Shown piece after piece: positions 25,556-33,698 of a stretch of 64,000 nt of DNA. Numbering within the stretch: position 1 is the first letter of the stretch; the number at the start of each line of letters is the position of its first letter. A program made the translations under genes and the position numbers. The stretch is from JACCVL01 sp963695375 (GTDB lineage: Bacteria > Actinomycetota > Actinomycetes > Propionibacteriales > Nocardioidaceae): positions 2,728,001 through 2,792,000 of the forward strand of contig OY968767.1 of the NCBI GenBank assembly GCA_963695375.1, written 5' to 3'. The notes beneath the pieces were generated by a model that saw nothing but the letters and a program-made list of their open reading frames with translations, ran no database searches and was not told where the DNA came from.

Positions 25556-26497
25556 TCAGCGCACCGTACGGCGCCAACCAGCCGCAACCAGCGCCTCGAC
25601 GATCTGGCCGAAGAACGCGTCCGGGGCAACGCGCAGCGCGAGCACCGGCAACCGCAACACCGTGTCACCGGCCAGCGCGACGCTGTTCTGCCGGAGCGCA
25701 TCCGGTACGGCCGCCTCGACGCGCAGGTGCTGCATGCCGTCGATCTCCACGACTACCCGGTAGCGGCTCCAGCGCACGTCGAGGTAGGTCCGGCCGGATG
25801 GACCGCGCCGGACGACCTGCCGGCTCGGTTCGGGCAACCCCCGCCGTCGACACTCCCGCCCGAAATCGATCTCGCCCATCGATTGCGCACCACCGAGGAG
25901 GTCGAGCACGACCGACTCCAGCAGCCGCCGGCGCTTGTCCCGCCGGACGTCGAGCAACGCGACCCCGACGGCCTCCGGCGTGGTCAATCGCTGCTGCACG
26001 GCCATCGACATCACGGTCGCCGCCTGCCGGTCGGTGACAGCCCACAGGCCCGCGCGCACGGCTGCCACCTCCGGACGTACCCGGGGAACACCCACCGGCA
26101 CCACGTCGTCCTCCCGCAACCGTCTCGTTTGGCGCACCACCGTCCCGCGGCGGCGGTGGACGCGGGCGCCGCGGGGCACTGACACCCGGATGGCATCGGG
26201 TTGCCAGTTGTCCAACCCGGCCAGCAGCAGCGCGCTGGCGCCGTCGACGACCGCACGCGGGCCGGCCTCGAACACGGCGCTCCAGTACGGCGCGCGGCCA
26301 GTCAGATCACCGGTGTGCACCGCGACGGTCTGTCGACCGTGGGCCCGCCAGCGCCCGGCGCGCAGCTCGGCGGTGATCTGCCAGCGAGTCAGGCCCACTG
26401 CGAACAGCTGGCGACGGGAGACCACTCCGTCCTGGCCGAACGCCAGCCCGGTCACCCGGTCGCGGCGGGCTCGACGCTGCTCCGCGTCGTGTGGCAC
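25556..26497 (-). CDS. DUF559 endonuclease-like protein with AbiEi-type N-terminal domain
   Basis: About 313 residues from GTG 26497. The N-terminal part (GVVSRRQLFAVGLTRWQI, then ALLLAGLDNW) is the winged-helix region shared with AbiEi-type antitoxins. The C-terminal part (GRTYLDVRWSRYRVVVEIDG with following QHLR) is a DUF559 domain of the PD-(D/E)XK nuclease clan that includes Vsr. The putative catalytic Asp, Glu and Asp are all present. The gene stands alone between inverted palindromic arrays. Start is uncertain: the frame is open to ATG 26632, seven bases from the right array, which would add 45 poorly family-like residues. No toxin partner gene is adjacent. Confidence 0.8.
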   Translation of the reverse strand: MPHDAEQRRARRDRVTGLAFGQDGVVSRRQLFAVGLTRWQITAELRAGRWRAHGRQTVAVHTGDLTGRAPYWSAVFEAGPRAVVDGASALLLAGLDNWQPDAIRVSVPRGARVHRRRGTVVRQTRRLREDDVVPVGVPRVRPEVAAVRAGLWAVTDRQAATVMSMAVQQRLTTPEAVGVALLDVRRDKRRRLLESVVLDLLGGAQSMGEIDFGRECRRRGLPEPSRQVVRRGPSGRTYLDVRWSRYRVVVEIDGMQHLRVEAAVPDALRQNSVALAGDTVLRLPVLALRVAPDAFFGQIVEALVAAGWRRTVR

Positions 26498-26638
26498 CTG
26501 GACCGGCCGCCGACGACGCTCTTGTTGGAGTACAGCTGTCGACACGGTCGGAGCCTGGGCCGATGGCGCCGGGACCTGGCGGCGTATCGCCACGGCTTGT
26601 GGATGCCGAGACCGCGCCGAAGCCCTGAGCATCCCGAG

Positions 26639-26747
26639 GACGTCATGCGAATTGATGTCTATCGACGGCGCGTCGTATGACGTCCCGCGACCCACGGCGA
26701 GGACGTCATACGAGTCGCTGCCTACTGACGGCGCGTTGTATGACGCA
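26639..26747 (-). repeat. Right palindromic array (two 46-bp units, 17-bp spacer)
   Basis: Units are 26702-26747 (outer) and 26639-26684 (inner), read on the - strand. They share CGTCATACRACGCGCCGTC near the start and ATGACGTC at the end with the left array. The outer unit again starts TG and the inner GA, so the array is an inverted copy of the left one in order as well as sequence. The spacer is again exactly 17 bp although its bases differ. The outer end lies seven bases from the stop of the saccharopine-dehydrogenase-like gene. Confidence 0.92.
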
Positions 26748-26754
26748 AGGGGGG

Positions 26755-27981
26755 TCAGGTGTCGTCGCGGAGGCCCCAGGGGCTGCCGTACGCCGTCAGC
26801 AGGTCGAGGAACGGCACAGCGTCGAACGCCTCCGGGCCGAGCACGCCGGACCCCGACCAGGTACCCGTGGCGAGCAGCTCGAGCGCGACCACGGGGTTCA
26901 CCGCGGTCTGCCAGACCACGCACTGGTGCCCGTACTCCCGCATCGACCACTCGTTGTCGACCACGTGATAGAGGTACGTCGACCGGGGGCTTCCGTCCTT
27001 CCCGGTGCCGGTCACCGCCACGCCGGCGCAGGTCTTGCCGCGCATCCGGTCCCCGAGCGTCGCCGGGTCGGGCAGGCAGGCGGCGACGACGTCTCGCGGA
27101 CTGACCTCGACCCCGCCCACCCGCACCGGCGCGGTCGAGTCGAGGCCGAGCTTGTGCAGGGTCCGGAGCACGTCGATGAACTCCTCGCCGAGCCCGTACT
27201 TGAAGGTGGCCCGCCGCGCCTGCACCCAGCGCGGCATCAGCAGCACCTCCTCGTGCTCCACGTTCACGCACTCGACCGGGCCGATGCCCTCCGGGAAGTC
27301 GAAGACCTCCGGCTCGCTGAACGGGGCGGTGGTGAACCAGCCGCGCTCCTTCTCCCAGATCACCGGCGGGTTGAGGCACTCCTCGATCGTGGTCCAGATC
27401 GAGAACGACGGCGCGAAGTCGTAGCCCTCGACGGTGAGGTTGGCGCCGTCTCGGGTCCCGAGCTCGTCGATCTCGGCGAACAGGTGGTCCGCGGCGTAGC
27501 GGGCGAACACGTCCGACAGCCCGGGTTCGACGCCGATCCCGACCAGCGCCAGCCGGCCGTCGGCCTCCCACCGGTCGGCGACCGCGAACTGCCGGTCGCC
27601 CAGCTTCACCCCGCACTCCTCGTACGGTCGCTCGGGATGCGGTGTGGACAGGCTCATCGCCATGTCCAGGTAGTCGGCCCCAGCCGCGTACGCGCCCTCG
27701 AAGATGCCCATCACGAAGCGTGGGTCGACCGCGTTCATGACGTGGGTGACTCCGTGCGCCCGACACAGCGCCGCCACCGCGTCGGCCGACGAAGCGTCCA
27801 CCTGGGCGGCGGTGAAGCGGTCGTCGGCCAACGCCGCCACTGCCCGGCCCGCCCGGGCCTCGTCGTAGTCGGCGACGACGCAGGCCTCGAAGAAGTCCCG
27901 GCGGGCGGCGATGGCGGTGAAGGCGGCGCCGACCCCTCCTGCGCCCACGAGCAGGATGCGCATGGGCGTCCCCGACGGCAT
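26755..27981 (-). CDS. Saccharopine-dehydrogenase-family oxidoreductase
   Basis: A 408-residue NAD(P)-dependent enzyme. Rossmann motif ILLVGAGGVGAAF is at the N terminus, and VDPRFVMGIFEGAYAAGADYLDMA is typical of the family. Members include lysine 6-dehydrogenase, carboxy(nor)spermidine synthase and saccharopine reductases, so amino-group chemistry on lysine or polyamines is likely but the exact reaction cannot be read. It follows the aminoaldehyde dehydrogenase gene by four bases, so it belongs to that operon. ATG 27981 (GAGG nine bases upstream) is used; ATG 27963 is possible. Confidence 0.85.
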   Translation of the reverse strand: MPSGTPMRILLVGAGGVGAAFTAIAARRDFFEACVVADYDEARAGRAVAALADDRFTAAQVDASSADAVAALCRAHGVTHVMNAVDPRFVMGIFEGAYAAGADYLDMAMSLSTPHPERPYEECGVKLGDRQFAVADRWEADGRLALVGIGVEPGLSDVFARYAADHLFAEIDELGTRDGANLTVEGYDFAPSFSIWTTIEECLNPPVIWEKERGWFTTAPFSEPEVFDFPEGIGPVECVNVEHEEVLLMPRWVQARRATFKYGLGEEFIDVLRTLHKLGLDSTAPVRVGGVEVSPRDVVAACLPDPATLGDRMRGKTCAGVAVTGTGKDGSPRSTYLYHVVDNEWSMREYGHQCVVWQTAVNPVVALELLATGTWSGSGVLGPEAFDAVPFLDLLTAYGSPWGLRDDT

Positions 27982-27985
27982 CGGG

Positions 27986-29431
27986 TCAGGCCTCGATGTT
28001 GGTCATCACGTGCTTGACCCGGGTGTAGTCCTCGAGCCCGTACATCGACAGGTCCTTGCCGTAGCCGGAGTGCTTGAACCCGCCGTGCGGCATCTCGGCG
28101 ACGAGCGGGATGTGGGTGTTGATCCACACGCAGCCGAAGTCCAGCCGCCGCGCCATCCGCATCGCCCGGCCGTGGTCGCGCGTCCAGACACTCGACGCCA
28201 GCCCGTACTCGACGCCGTTCGCCCAGCGCACCGCCTCGTCCTCGTCACTGAAGCGCTGCACGGTGATCACCGGGCCGAAGATCTCGTCCTGCACCGCTTC
28301 GTCGTCCTGGTGCAGACCGCTCACCACGGTCGGCGAGTAGAAGTAGCCGTCGGCGAGGTCGCCTCCGACCCGCTCGCCGCCGGCGCCGAGCGAGGCGTGG
28401 TCGGGCAGTCGGTCGATGAAGCCGCTGACCTTGGTCAGCTGGGCGTCGGAGTTCACCGGGCCGTAGAGCACGTCGGCGTCGTCGGGTCGGCCGGTACGCG
28501 TGCTCCTCGCCTGCTCGACCAGCGCGCTGACGAAATCGTCGTGGACTCGCGGCCCGGCCAGGACGCGGGTGGCCGCAGTGCAGTCCTGCCCGGCGTTGAA
28601 GAAGCCGGCCACCGAGATCGCCTCGGCCGCAGCCTCCAGGTCCGCGTCGTCGAAGACGACGACGGGCGCCTTGCCACCGAGCTCGAGGTGCACCTTCTTC
28701 AGGTCGTCCGCCGACGACTTCGCCACCTCGGTGCCGGCACGCACCGATCCGGTGATCGAGGCCATCTGCGGGATCGGGTGCGAGACCAGGGCGCGGCCGG
28801 TGTCCCGGTCGCCGCACACCACGTTCAGCACGCCGGGAGGCAGGAACTCCCCCGCCATCTCGGCGAGCAGCGTCGTCGAGGCGGGAGTCGTGTCGCTGGG
28901 CTTGAGGACGACGGTGTTGCCCGCGGCCAGCGCAGGGGCGATCTTCCAGATCGCCATCATGATCGGGTAGTTCCACGGGGTCACCTGGGCGCAGACGCCG
29001 ATCGGCTCGCGCCGGACGAACGACGTGTGCCCGGCCATGTACTCCCCGGCCGACTTGCCCTCCAGGACCCGCGCGGCACCGGCGAAGAACCGGACCTGGT
29101 CGACCATCGGCGGGATCTCCTCGTCCAGCGTCAGCTGGATCGGCTTGCCGGTGTCCCGGCTCTCCACCGCGACCACCTCGTCGGCTCGGCTCTCCAGCGC
29201 GTCCGCCAGCTTGAGCAACGCCTGCTGCCGCTCGCCGGGCGTCGTGTCCCGCCAGCTCTCGAAGGCCGTCTGCGCCGCGCGGGTGGCCCGGTCGACGTCC
29301 TCCTTGCCCGACAGCGGAGCGGTGGCGTAGACCGCCCCGGTCACCGGGTCGATGACGTCGTAGGTCGACCCGTCGGCGGCATCCACCGACTCGCCGCCGA
29401 CGAAGTTGCGGAAGGCACGCTTCTCGGACAC
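27986..29431 (-). CDS. Gamma-aminobutyraldehyde dehydrogenase-like aldehyde dehydrogenase
   Basis: A 481-residue NAD-dependent aldehyde dehydrogenase, closest in style to PatD/PuuC-type aminobutyraldehyde dehydrogenases. It has cofactor segment TPWNYPIMMAIWKIAPAL, catalytic Glu in KVHLELGGKAP and catalytic Cys in NAGQDCTAATR, with the C-terminal PHGGFKHSGYGKDLS. In putrescine breakdown it would oxidise 4-aminobutanal to GABA. GTG 29431 has GAGGAG eight bases upstream. A 93-base gap with two copies of the shared catabolic motif separates it from the upstream permease gene, so it may have its own promoter. Confidence 0.9.
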   Translation of the reverse strand: MSEKRAFRNFVGGESVDAADGSTYDVIDPVTGAVYATAPLSGKEDVDRATRAAQTAFESWRDTTPGERQQALLKLADALESRADEVVAVESRDTGKPIQLTLDEEIPPMVDQVRFFAGAARVLEGKSAGEYMAGHTSFVRREPIGVCAQVTPWNYPIMMAIWKIAPALAAGNTVVLKPSDTTPASTTLLAEMAGEFLPPGVLNVVCGDRDTGRALVSHPIPQMASITGSVRAGTEVAKSSADDLKKVHLELGGKAPVVVFDDADLEAAAEAISVAGFFNAGQDCTAATRVLAGPRVHDDFVSALVEQARSTRTGRPDDADVLYGPVNSDAQLTKVSGFIDRLPDHASLGAGGERVGGDLADGYFYSPTVVSGLHQDDEAVQDEIFGPVITVQRFSDEDEAVRWANGVEYGLASSVWTRDHGRAMRMARRLDFGCVWINTHIPLVAEMPHGGFKHSGYGKDLSMYGLEDYTRVKHVMTNIEA

Positions 29432-29448
29432 GCGGACACTCCTCGGAT

Positions 29449-29520
29449 CGGAATCGATGGTTGCGCAGAGCTGGTACGACGCATCCTGACCGTCTCAGCG
29501 ACAGAACGCAACGGTTTCCG
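29449..29520 (-). promoter_or_regulatory. Putative operator: two inverted copies of the catabolic motif
   Basis: CGCAACGGTTTCCG lies at 29507-29520, and an inverted, slightly longer relative, CGGAATCGATGGTTGCG, at 29449-29465. Both lie just upstream of the aldehyde dehydrogenase start. The same motif occurs before the first pot operon, between the agmatinase and aminotransferase genes, and next to the Lrp-type regulator gene. Confidence 0.5.
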
Positions 29521-29524
29521 TCGG

Positions 29525-30328
29525 CTAGAGCCGCCCTCCGCTGGTATCGCCGGACAGCCGCTGGGTCAGCCAGATCGGGATGATCGACGCCACGATCAGC
29601 GCCGCCGCGACCACGTTCACGACCGGCGCCTGGTTCGGACGGAACAGGTTGTTGAAGATCCAGATCGGCAGCGTCTGCACCTCGCCCCCGGCGGTGAAGG
29701 TGGTCACGATGATCTCGTCGAAGCTGAGCGCGAAGGCCAGCAGCGCGCCGGCCAGCAGCGCCGAGCGCAGCAGCGGGAAGGTGACCAGCCGGAAGGTGGT
29801 CCAGCGGGTGGCCCCGAGGTCCATCGAGGCCTCCTCGACGCTGCTGCCCAGCCGGCGCAGTCGCGCGATGACGTTGTTGAACACCACCACGATGCAGAAC
29901 GTGGCGTGGGCGACCACCAGGGTGAGGAAGCCGAGGTCGACGCCGAGGACGGTCCGGAAGGCGTTGTTGAGCGCGATACCGGTCACGATGCCGGGCAGGG
30001 CGATGGGCAGGATCACGAGCAACGACACGGTCTCCCGGCCGAAGAACCGGTAGCGCTGCAGGGCGAATGCGGCGGCGGTGCCGAGCACCAGGCTCACGCC
30101 GGTTGCTGCCAGCCCGGCGCGGACGCTCGTGCCCAGCGCGGCCCGGGCCCCGCCGTTGTCGGCGGTCGCCTCCCACCAGCGCAGCGTCCACCCCGAGGGC
30201 GGCCAGCCGAAGGTGGAGTCGGCGTTGAACGAGTTGACGACCACCACGACCAGCGGCAGGTAGACCACCAGGAGCACGAGGGCCACGCAGGCCCCGAGGG
30301 TCAGCCGGGCCGGCCGGGACAGGATCAT
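29525..30328 (-). CDS. Spermidine/putrescine-type ABC permease (PotC-like), transporter 1
   Basis: A 267-residue inner-membrane permease with about six TM helices, starting LGACVALVLLVVYLPLVVVVV. The EAA loop that docks on the ATPase is EEASMDLGATRWTTFRLVTFPLL (written here only for position, about residues 155-177). With the genes at 30345-33530 it forms a complete polyamine importer. It begins 16 bases after the PotB-like permease stop. Confidence 0.92.
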   Translation of the reverse strand: MILSRPARLTLGACVALVLLVVYLPLVVVVVNSFNADSTFGWPPSGWTLRWWEATADNGGARAALGTSVRAGLAATGVSLVLGTAAAFALQRYRFFGRETVSLLVILPIALPGIVTGIALNNAFRTVLGVDLGFLTLVVAHATFCIVVVFNNVIARLRRLGSSVEEASMDLGATRWTTFRLVTFPLLRSALLAGALLAFALSFDEIIVTTFTAGGEVQTLPIWIFNNLFRPNQAPVVNVVAAALIVASIIPIWLTQRLSGDTSGGRL

Positions 30329-30344
30329 CCGGCGCCTCCCCCGG

Positions 30345-31217
30345 TCACAGGTTCTCCAGCGCGCCGGTGCGCCGCACGGCCGCCAGGTAGATGAGCATCA
30401 CGCCGACGGACAGGGTGGCCATCGCCGCCGCGAACGGCAGGTTGTTCGCGGCGCCCACGTTGTCGTAGACGACCGTGCCCAGCATCTGGCTGGTACCGCC
30501 GATGATCTCCACGGCGATGTAGTCGCCGAGCGACAGCGAGAAGGTGAACACCGAGCCGGCGAACACCGCGGGCACCACGACCGGGAACACCACCGAGCGC
30601 AGCGTGCGACCTGCCTTGGCGCCCAGGTCGGCGGACGCGTCCAGCAGCGAGTCGGGCATCCGGTCGAGGCCGGCGTAGATGGGCAGGATCATGTAGGGCA
30701 GCCAGAGGTACGACAGCGTGAGGACCAACGTGACGAGGCCGAAGCCCGGAGTGACCCCGACCGACCCCTCCAGGACCCCGCCGTCGATGGTCATCACCCG
30801 CCACGCGTAGGCCTTCACCAGATAGCTGGCCCACAGCGGCATCAGCACCGCGACGACGAGCAGCCGGGCGACCCGGGGGCTGGCCACCTTGGCCATGTAG
30901 AACGCGATCGGGAAGGCGATGACGGCATCGATCACCGTCACCGCCAGCGCCACCCCGATCGTGCGCAGGGTGATCGTCCGGTAGACCTCGACCGTCCAGA
31001 TGTCGACGAAGTTCTGCACGTTCCACACGCGGTTGATCTCCGCGGTGAACGGGTCCACCTGCCAGAACGCGGTGACCAGTAGCGCGGCCAGCGACCCCAG
31101 ATAGGCCACACCCAGCCAGAGCATCGGCGCCGCCAGCACTCCGCCCAGCCGCACGCGCGGGTGCCGGTGCAGGAACGCCGATGCCCGGCGGGTGGGACCC
31201 TCCGGGATCGTCGTCAT
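30345..31217 (-). CDS. Spermidine/putrescine-type ABC permease (PotB-like), transporter 1
   Basis: A 290-residue permease with an N-terminal TM segment (LAAPMLWLGVAYLGSLAALL) and a long first extracytoplasmic loop, as in PotB. The ATPase-docking loop is LLDASADLGAKAGRTLRSVV near residue 190. It partners the PotC-like protein encoded 16 bases downstream, and follows the solute-binding protein gene by 16 bases. Confidence 0.92.
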   Translation of the reverse strand: MTTIPEGPTRRASAFLHRHPRVRLGGVLAAPMLWLGVAYLGSLAALLVTAFWQVDPFTAEINRVWNVQNFVDIWTVEVYRTITLRTIGVALAVTVIDAVIAFPIAFYMAKVASPRVARLLVVAVLMPLWASYLVKAYAWRVMTIDGGVLEGSVGVTPGFGLVTLVLTLSYLWLPYMILPIYAGLDRMPDSLLDASADLGAKAGRTLRSVVFPVVVPAVFAGSVFTFSLSLGDYIAVEIIGGTSQMLGTVVYDNVGAANNLPFAAAMATLSVGVMLIYLAAVRRTGALENL

Positions 31218-31233
31218 GTCGTCAAGGGCTGGG

Positions 31234-32439
31234 TCAGCCCTTGATCTCGGTCCACGCCTGTGTCCAGTCGCCGTAGTCCGTGCACGTCACGTCCTCGCGA
31301 CCGTCGAGGCACTGCTCGATCGGCGTCGTCCAGTACCAGATCTGGTCGGCGTACTCCTCGTCGCCGGCGTGGTAGGTGTCGCAGTGGTCGGCCGCCTCGG
31401 TGAAGTCGCAGGCCTTGGCGTTGCCCGGAGCCTCACCGAACCACTCCGCAACCTGGGCGTTCACCTCCGGCGAGCTGATGTGGTTGAGCCACATGTAGGC
31501 GCAGTTCTTGTGCTCGGACTCCGCACCGACCATCCAGGTGTCGGACCAACCGGTGGCGCCCTCCTCGGGCAGCGTCACCTCGACCGGGGCGTCGGCCTTG
31601 GCCAGGTTGGCGATCACCTGCCAGGTCGTACCGACGACGGTGGATCCGGACTTGAAGGCCTGGATCTCCTTGAGGTAGTCCGACCAGTACTCCCCGACGT
31701 TCTCCCGCTGCTGCTTGAGCAGGTCGACGGCAGCGGCGAGCTGCTCCTCGTCCAGCGCGTACGGGTCCTCGATGCCCAACTCCGGCTGGGTCTCCATGAG
31801 GTACAGCGCGGCGTCGGCGATGTAGATCGGCGAGTCGTAGGCCGTCACCTCGCCGGCGTACTCGTCGGACCCGTCGAACACCACGCCCCACGAGTCCGGC
31901 GCCGGCTTCACCTCGTCGGTGCGCCACATCAGCAGGTTGGCCCCCCAGCCGTGCGGGATGCCGTAGTTGACCCCGTCGATGGTGTTCCATTTCTGGTCCT
32001 TGAGGAACGGCCAGATGTCGGCGTAGTGCTCCAGCAGGTCGACGTTGACCGGCTCCACGTCACCGGCGGCGATCATCCGCAGCGAGGCGTCCCCGGAGGC
32101 CGACACCACGTCGTACTCGCCCGTCTTCATCAGCGTCGTGGCCTCGTCGGACGTGCCGAAGAGCTTGACGTTGACCTGACAGCCGGTCTCCTGCTCGAAC
32201 GGCGTGACCCAGTCGACCGCCTTCGCGGTGGAGCCGTCCTCGGCGTATCCCGGCCAGGCCAGCACGTTCAGCTGCCCCTCGCCCTCGCCGATCTCCTCCA
32301 GTGCGGGCAGGTCCGGTGCCTGGAATCCGCCACCGGACGTGCTGCTCTCGCCGTCACCGCTGTCCGTGCCGCATGCTGCGACCAGCGCAAGCGCGGTCAT
32401 CGAGGCGGCCACCATGCACCTGCGCGTCGTCGTTGCCAC
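31234..32439 (-). CDS. Polyamine-type ABC solute-binding lipoprotein, transporter 1
   Basis: A 401-residue PotD-like binding protein. It starts with a signal peptide and lipobox LVAAC near residue 23, a Ser/Gly/Asp-rich linker, then the type II binding fold beginning QLNVLAWPGYAEDGS. It has KLFGTSDEATTLMKTGEYDVVSASGDASLRM, where the binding cleft lies. Being a lipoprotein fits a cell with a single membrane. The GTG start overlaps the TAG stop of the ATPase gene by one base (TAGTG). Confidence 0.93.
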   Translation of the reverse strand: MATTTRRCMVAASMTALALVAACGTDSGDGESSTSGGGFQAPDLPALEEIGEGEGQLNVLAWPGYAEDGSTAKAVDWVTPFEQETGCQVNVKLFGTSDEATTLMKTGEYDVVSASGDASLRMIAAGDVEPVNVDLLEHYADIWPFLKDQKWNTIDGVNYGIPHGWGANLLMWRTDEVKPAPDSWGVVFDGSDEYAGEVTAYDSPIYIADAALYLMETQPELGIEDPYALDEEQLAAAVDLLKQQRENVGEYWSDYLKEIQAFKSGSTVVGTTWQVIANLAKADAPVEVTLPEEGATGWSDTWMVGAESEHKNCAYMWLNHISSPEVNAQVAEWFGEAPGNAKACDFTEAADHCDTYHAGDEEYADQIWYWTTPIEQCLDGREDVTCTDYGDWTQAWTEIKG

Positions 32440-33530
32440 TACCTCTCCTCTCCCTGGTGCCCGTCGGGTCTCCCGTCGGGTATTGCGAAGCAGTGCCGCG
32501 GATGCCAGCTGAGCCGGACCTTGGCGCCACGCCTTTGCAGCACGTCCATGGAGGACGTCTGTACGTTCTGCTCCACCGCGACGAGTCGCGGCCCGTCGTC
32601 GACATCCACGGTGTAGCGGGTCTCCGAACCGATGTAGACGACCTCGCTGACGGTGCCGTGTGCCGAGTGGTGCTCGGCCGGGGCCGCTGTGTCCAGGTCG
32701 AAGCCGACGTGCACCTTCTCCGGCCGGATGCTCACCGTGCCGTCGATCCCCAGCCGATCCCGGACGTACGGCCCGTCCAGCACGTTGGAGGAGCCGACGA
32801 AGCCCGCGACGAACGGGCTGGCCGGGTGCTCGTAGACCTCGGCCGGGGTGCCCACCTGGGCGATCCGCCCGTGCTCGAAGACCGCGAGCCGGTCGCTCAT
32901 CGTCAGCGCCTCGTCCTGGTCATGCGTCACGAACACGAAGGTGATGCCGACCTGCCGCTGGATCTGCTTGAGCTCGACCTGCATCTCCTCGCGCAGCTTC
33001 AGGTCCAGGGCACCGAGCGGCTCGTCGAGCAGCAGCACCTTCGGCCGCACCACCAGCGCCCGTGCCAGCGCCACCCGCTGCCGCTGGCCACCCGACAGCT
33101 GCGCCGGACGCCGGTCGCCATAGCCCTCGAGACGGACGGTGCCGAGCGCCTCCTCGGCCTGCCGGCGCCGCTGCGCCTTGCCGACGCCGCGCACCCGCAG
33201 GCCGTAGGCCACGTTGTCCCGGACGTCCATGTGCGGGAACAGCGCGTAGTCCTGGAACACGGTGGTCACGTCCCGGTCGAACGGTGCCTGCCGGGTGACG
33301 TCCGCGCCGTCGAGGTCGATGCTGCCCGACGTCGGCAGCTCGAAGCCGGCGATCATCCGCAGCACCGTGGTCTTTCCGGAGCCGGACGGGCCCAGCATGG
33401 AGAAGAACTCCCCGGTGCGGATCGTGAGGTCGATGCCGGCGACCGCCTCGGTCCGGCCGAACGACTTGCGGACCGCACGGAGCTGCACGGCGACGTCGTC
33501 GCTCGACCCGCCCGCTGCACCCACCACCAC
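32439..33530 (-). CDS. Spermidine/putrescine-type ABC ATPase (PotA-like), transporter 1
   Basis: A 363-residue ATPase. It has Walker A LGPSGSGKTT, Q-loop FQDYALFPHM, signature LSGGQRQRVALARAL, Walker B VLLLDEPLGALD and H-loop VTHDQDEA, followed by a C-terminal TOBE domain (about 280-350). It powers the importer encoded downstream. The frame is open far upstream, but the cluster of GTG codons at 33530-33524, with GGGAG just before, is the sensible start. It is the first gene of the five-gene transport unit. A copy of the shared motif lies about 75 bases upstream, between this gene and the divergent acyl-CoA dehydrogenase gene. Confidence 0.93.
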   Translation of the reverse strand: MVVGAAGGSSDDVAVQLRAVRKSFGRTEAVAGIDLTIRTGEFFSMLGPSGSGKTTVLRMIAGFELPTSGSIDLDGADVTRQAPFDRDVTTVFQDYALFPHMDVRDNVAYGLRVRGVGKAQRRRQAEEALGTVRLEGYGDRRPAQLSGGQRQRVALARALVVRPKVLLLDEPLGALDLKLREEMQVELKQIQRQVGITFVFVTHDQDEALTMSDRLAVFEHGRIAQVGTPAEVYEHPASPFVAGFVGSSNVLDGPYVRDRLGIDGTVSIRPEKVHVGFDLDTAAPAEHHSAHGTVSEVVYIGSETRYTVDVDDGPRLVAVEQNVQTSSMDVLQRRGAKVRLSWHPRHCFAIPDGRPDGHQGEER

Positions 33531-33604
33531 ACGCGCTCCCGGGTCGACGACAGGGCAGGCTACTTCGCCCTCCGCCGCTGATCGTGACGCCCACGCCCCG
33601 GAAG

Positions 33605-33618
33605 CACAACGATTTCCG
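33605..33618 (+). promoter_or_regulatory. Putative operator: CACAACGATTTCCG
   Basis: One copy of the catabolic motif in the 168-base divergent gap between the first PotA-like gene and the acyl-CoA dehydrogenase gene. It differs from the 29507 copy at two positions. It could control either or both genes. Confidence 0.45.
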
Positions 33619-33698
33619 GCTGCGATCTCAGCCCGGCCCCCTCGTGCTCTGCCGGGCACGGTGCAGGCGGGGCGGCCGGCAGGGGCTAGTTTCGGGTC

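Larger units (their letters stand above)
25427..26758. mobile_element. Putative palindrome-flanked element carrying a DUF559 endonuclease gene
   Basis: The unit spans two inverted 109-bp arrays (25438-25546 and 26639-26747) and the single gene between them, about 1.33 kb in all. Each array is two 46-bp palindromic units separated by 17 bp. Left-array units read on the + strand, right-array units on the - strand, so the whole has long inverted ends. A further CCTGACCCCC is found outside both ends, including the TGA stops of gabT and of the saccharopine-dehydrogenase-like gene. No target duplication was identified and transposition is not shown; the mobile-element label is inference from layout. 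Confidence 0.55.

Noticed and set aside
25556..26497. AbiEi-type toxin-antitoxin or abortive infection system
   Set aside because: The N-terminal domain resembles AbiEi, but there is no AbiEii nucleotidyltransferase or other toxin gene next to it; both neighbours are metabolic genes.
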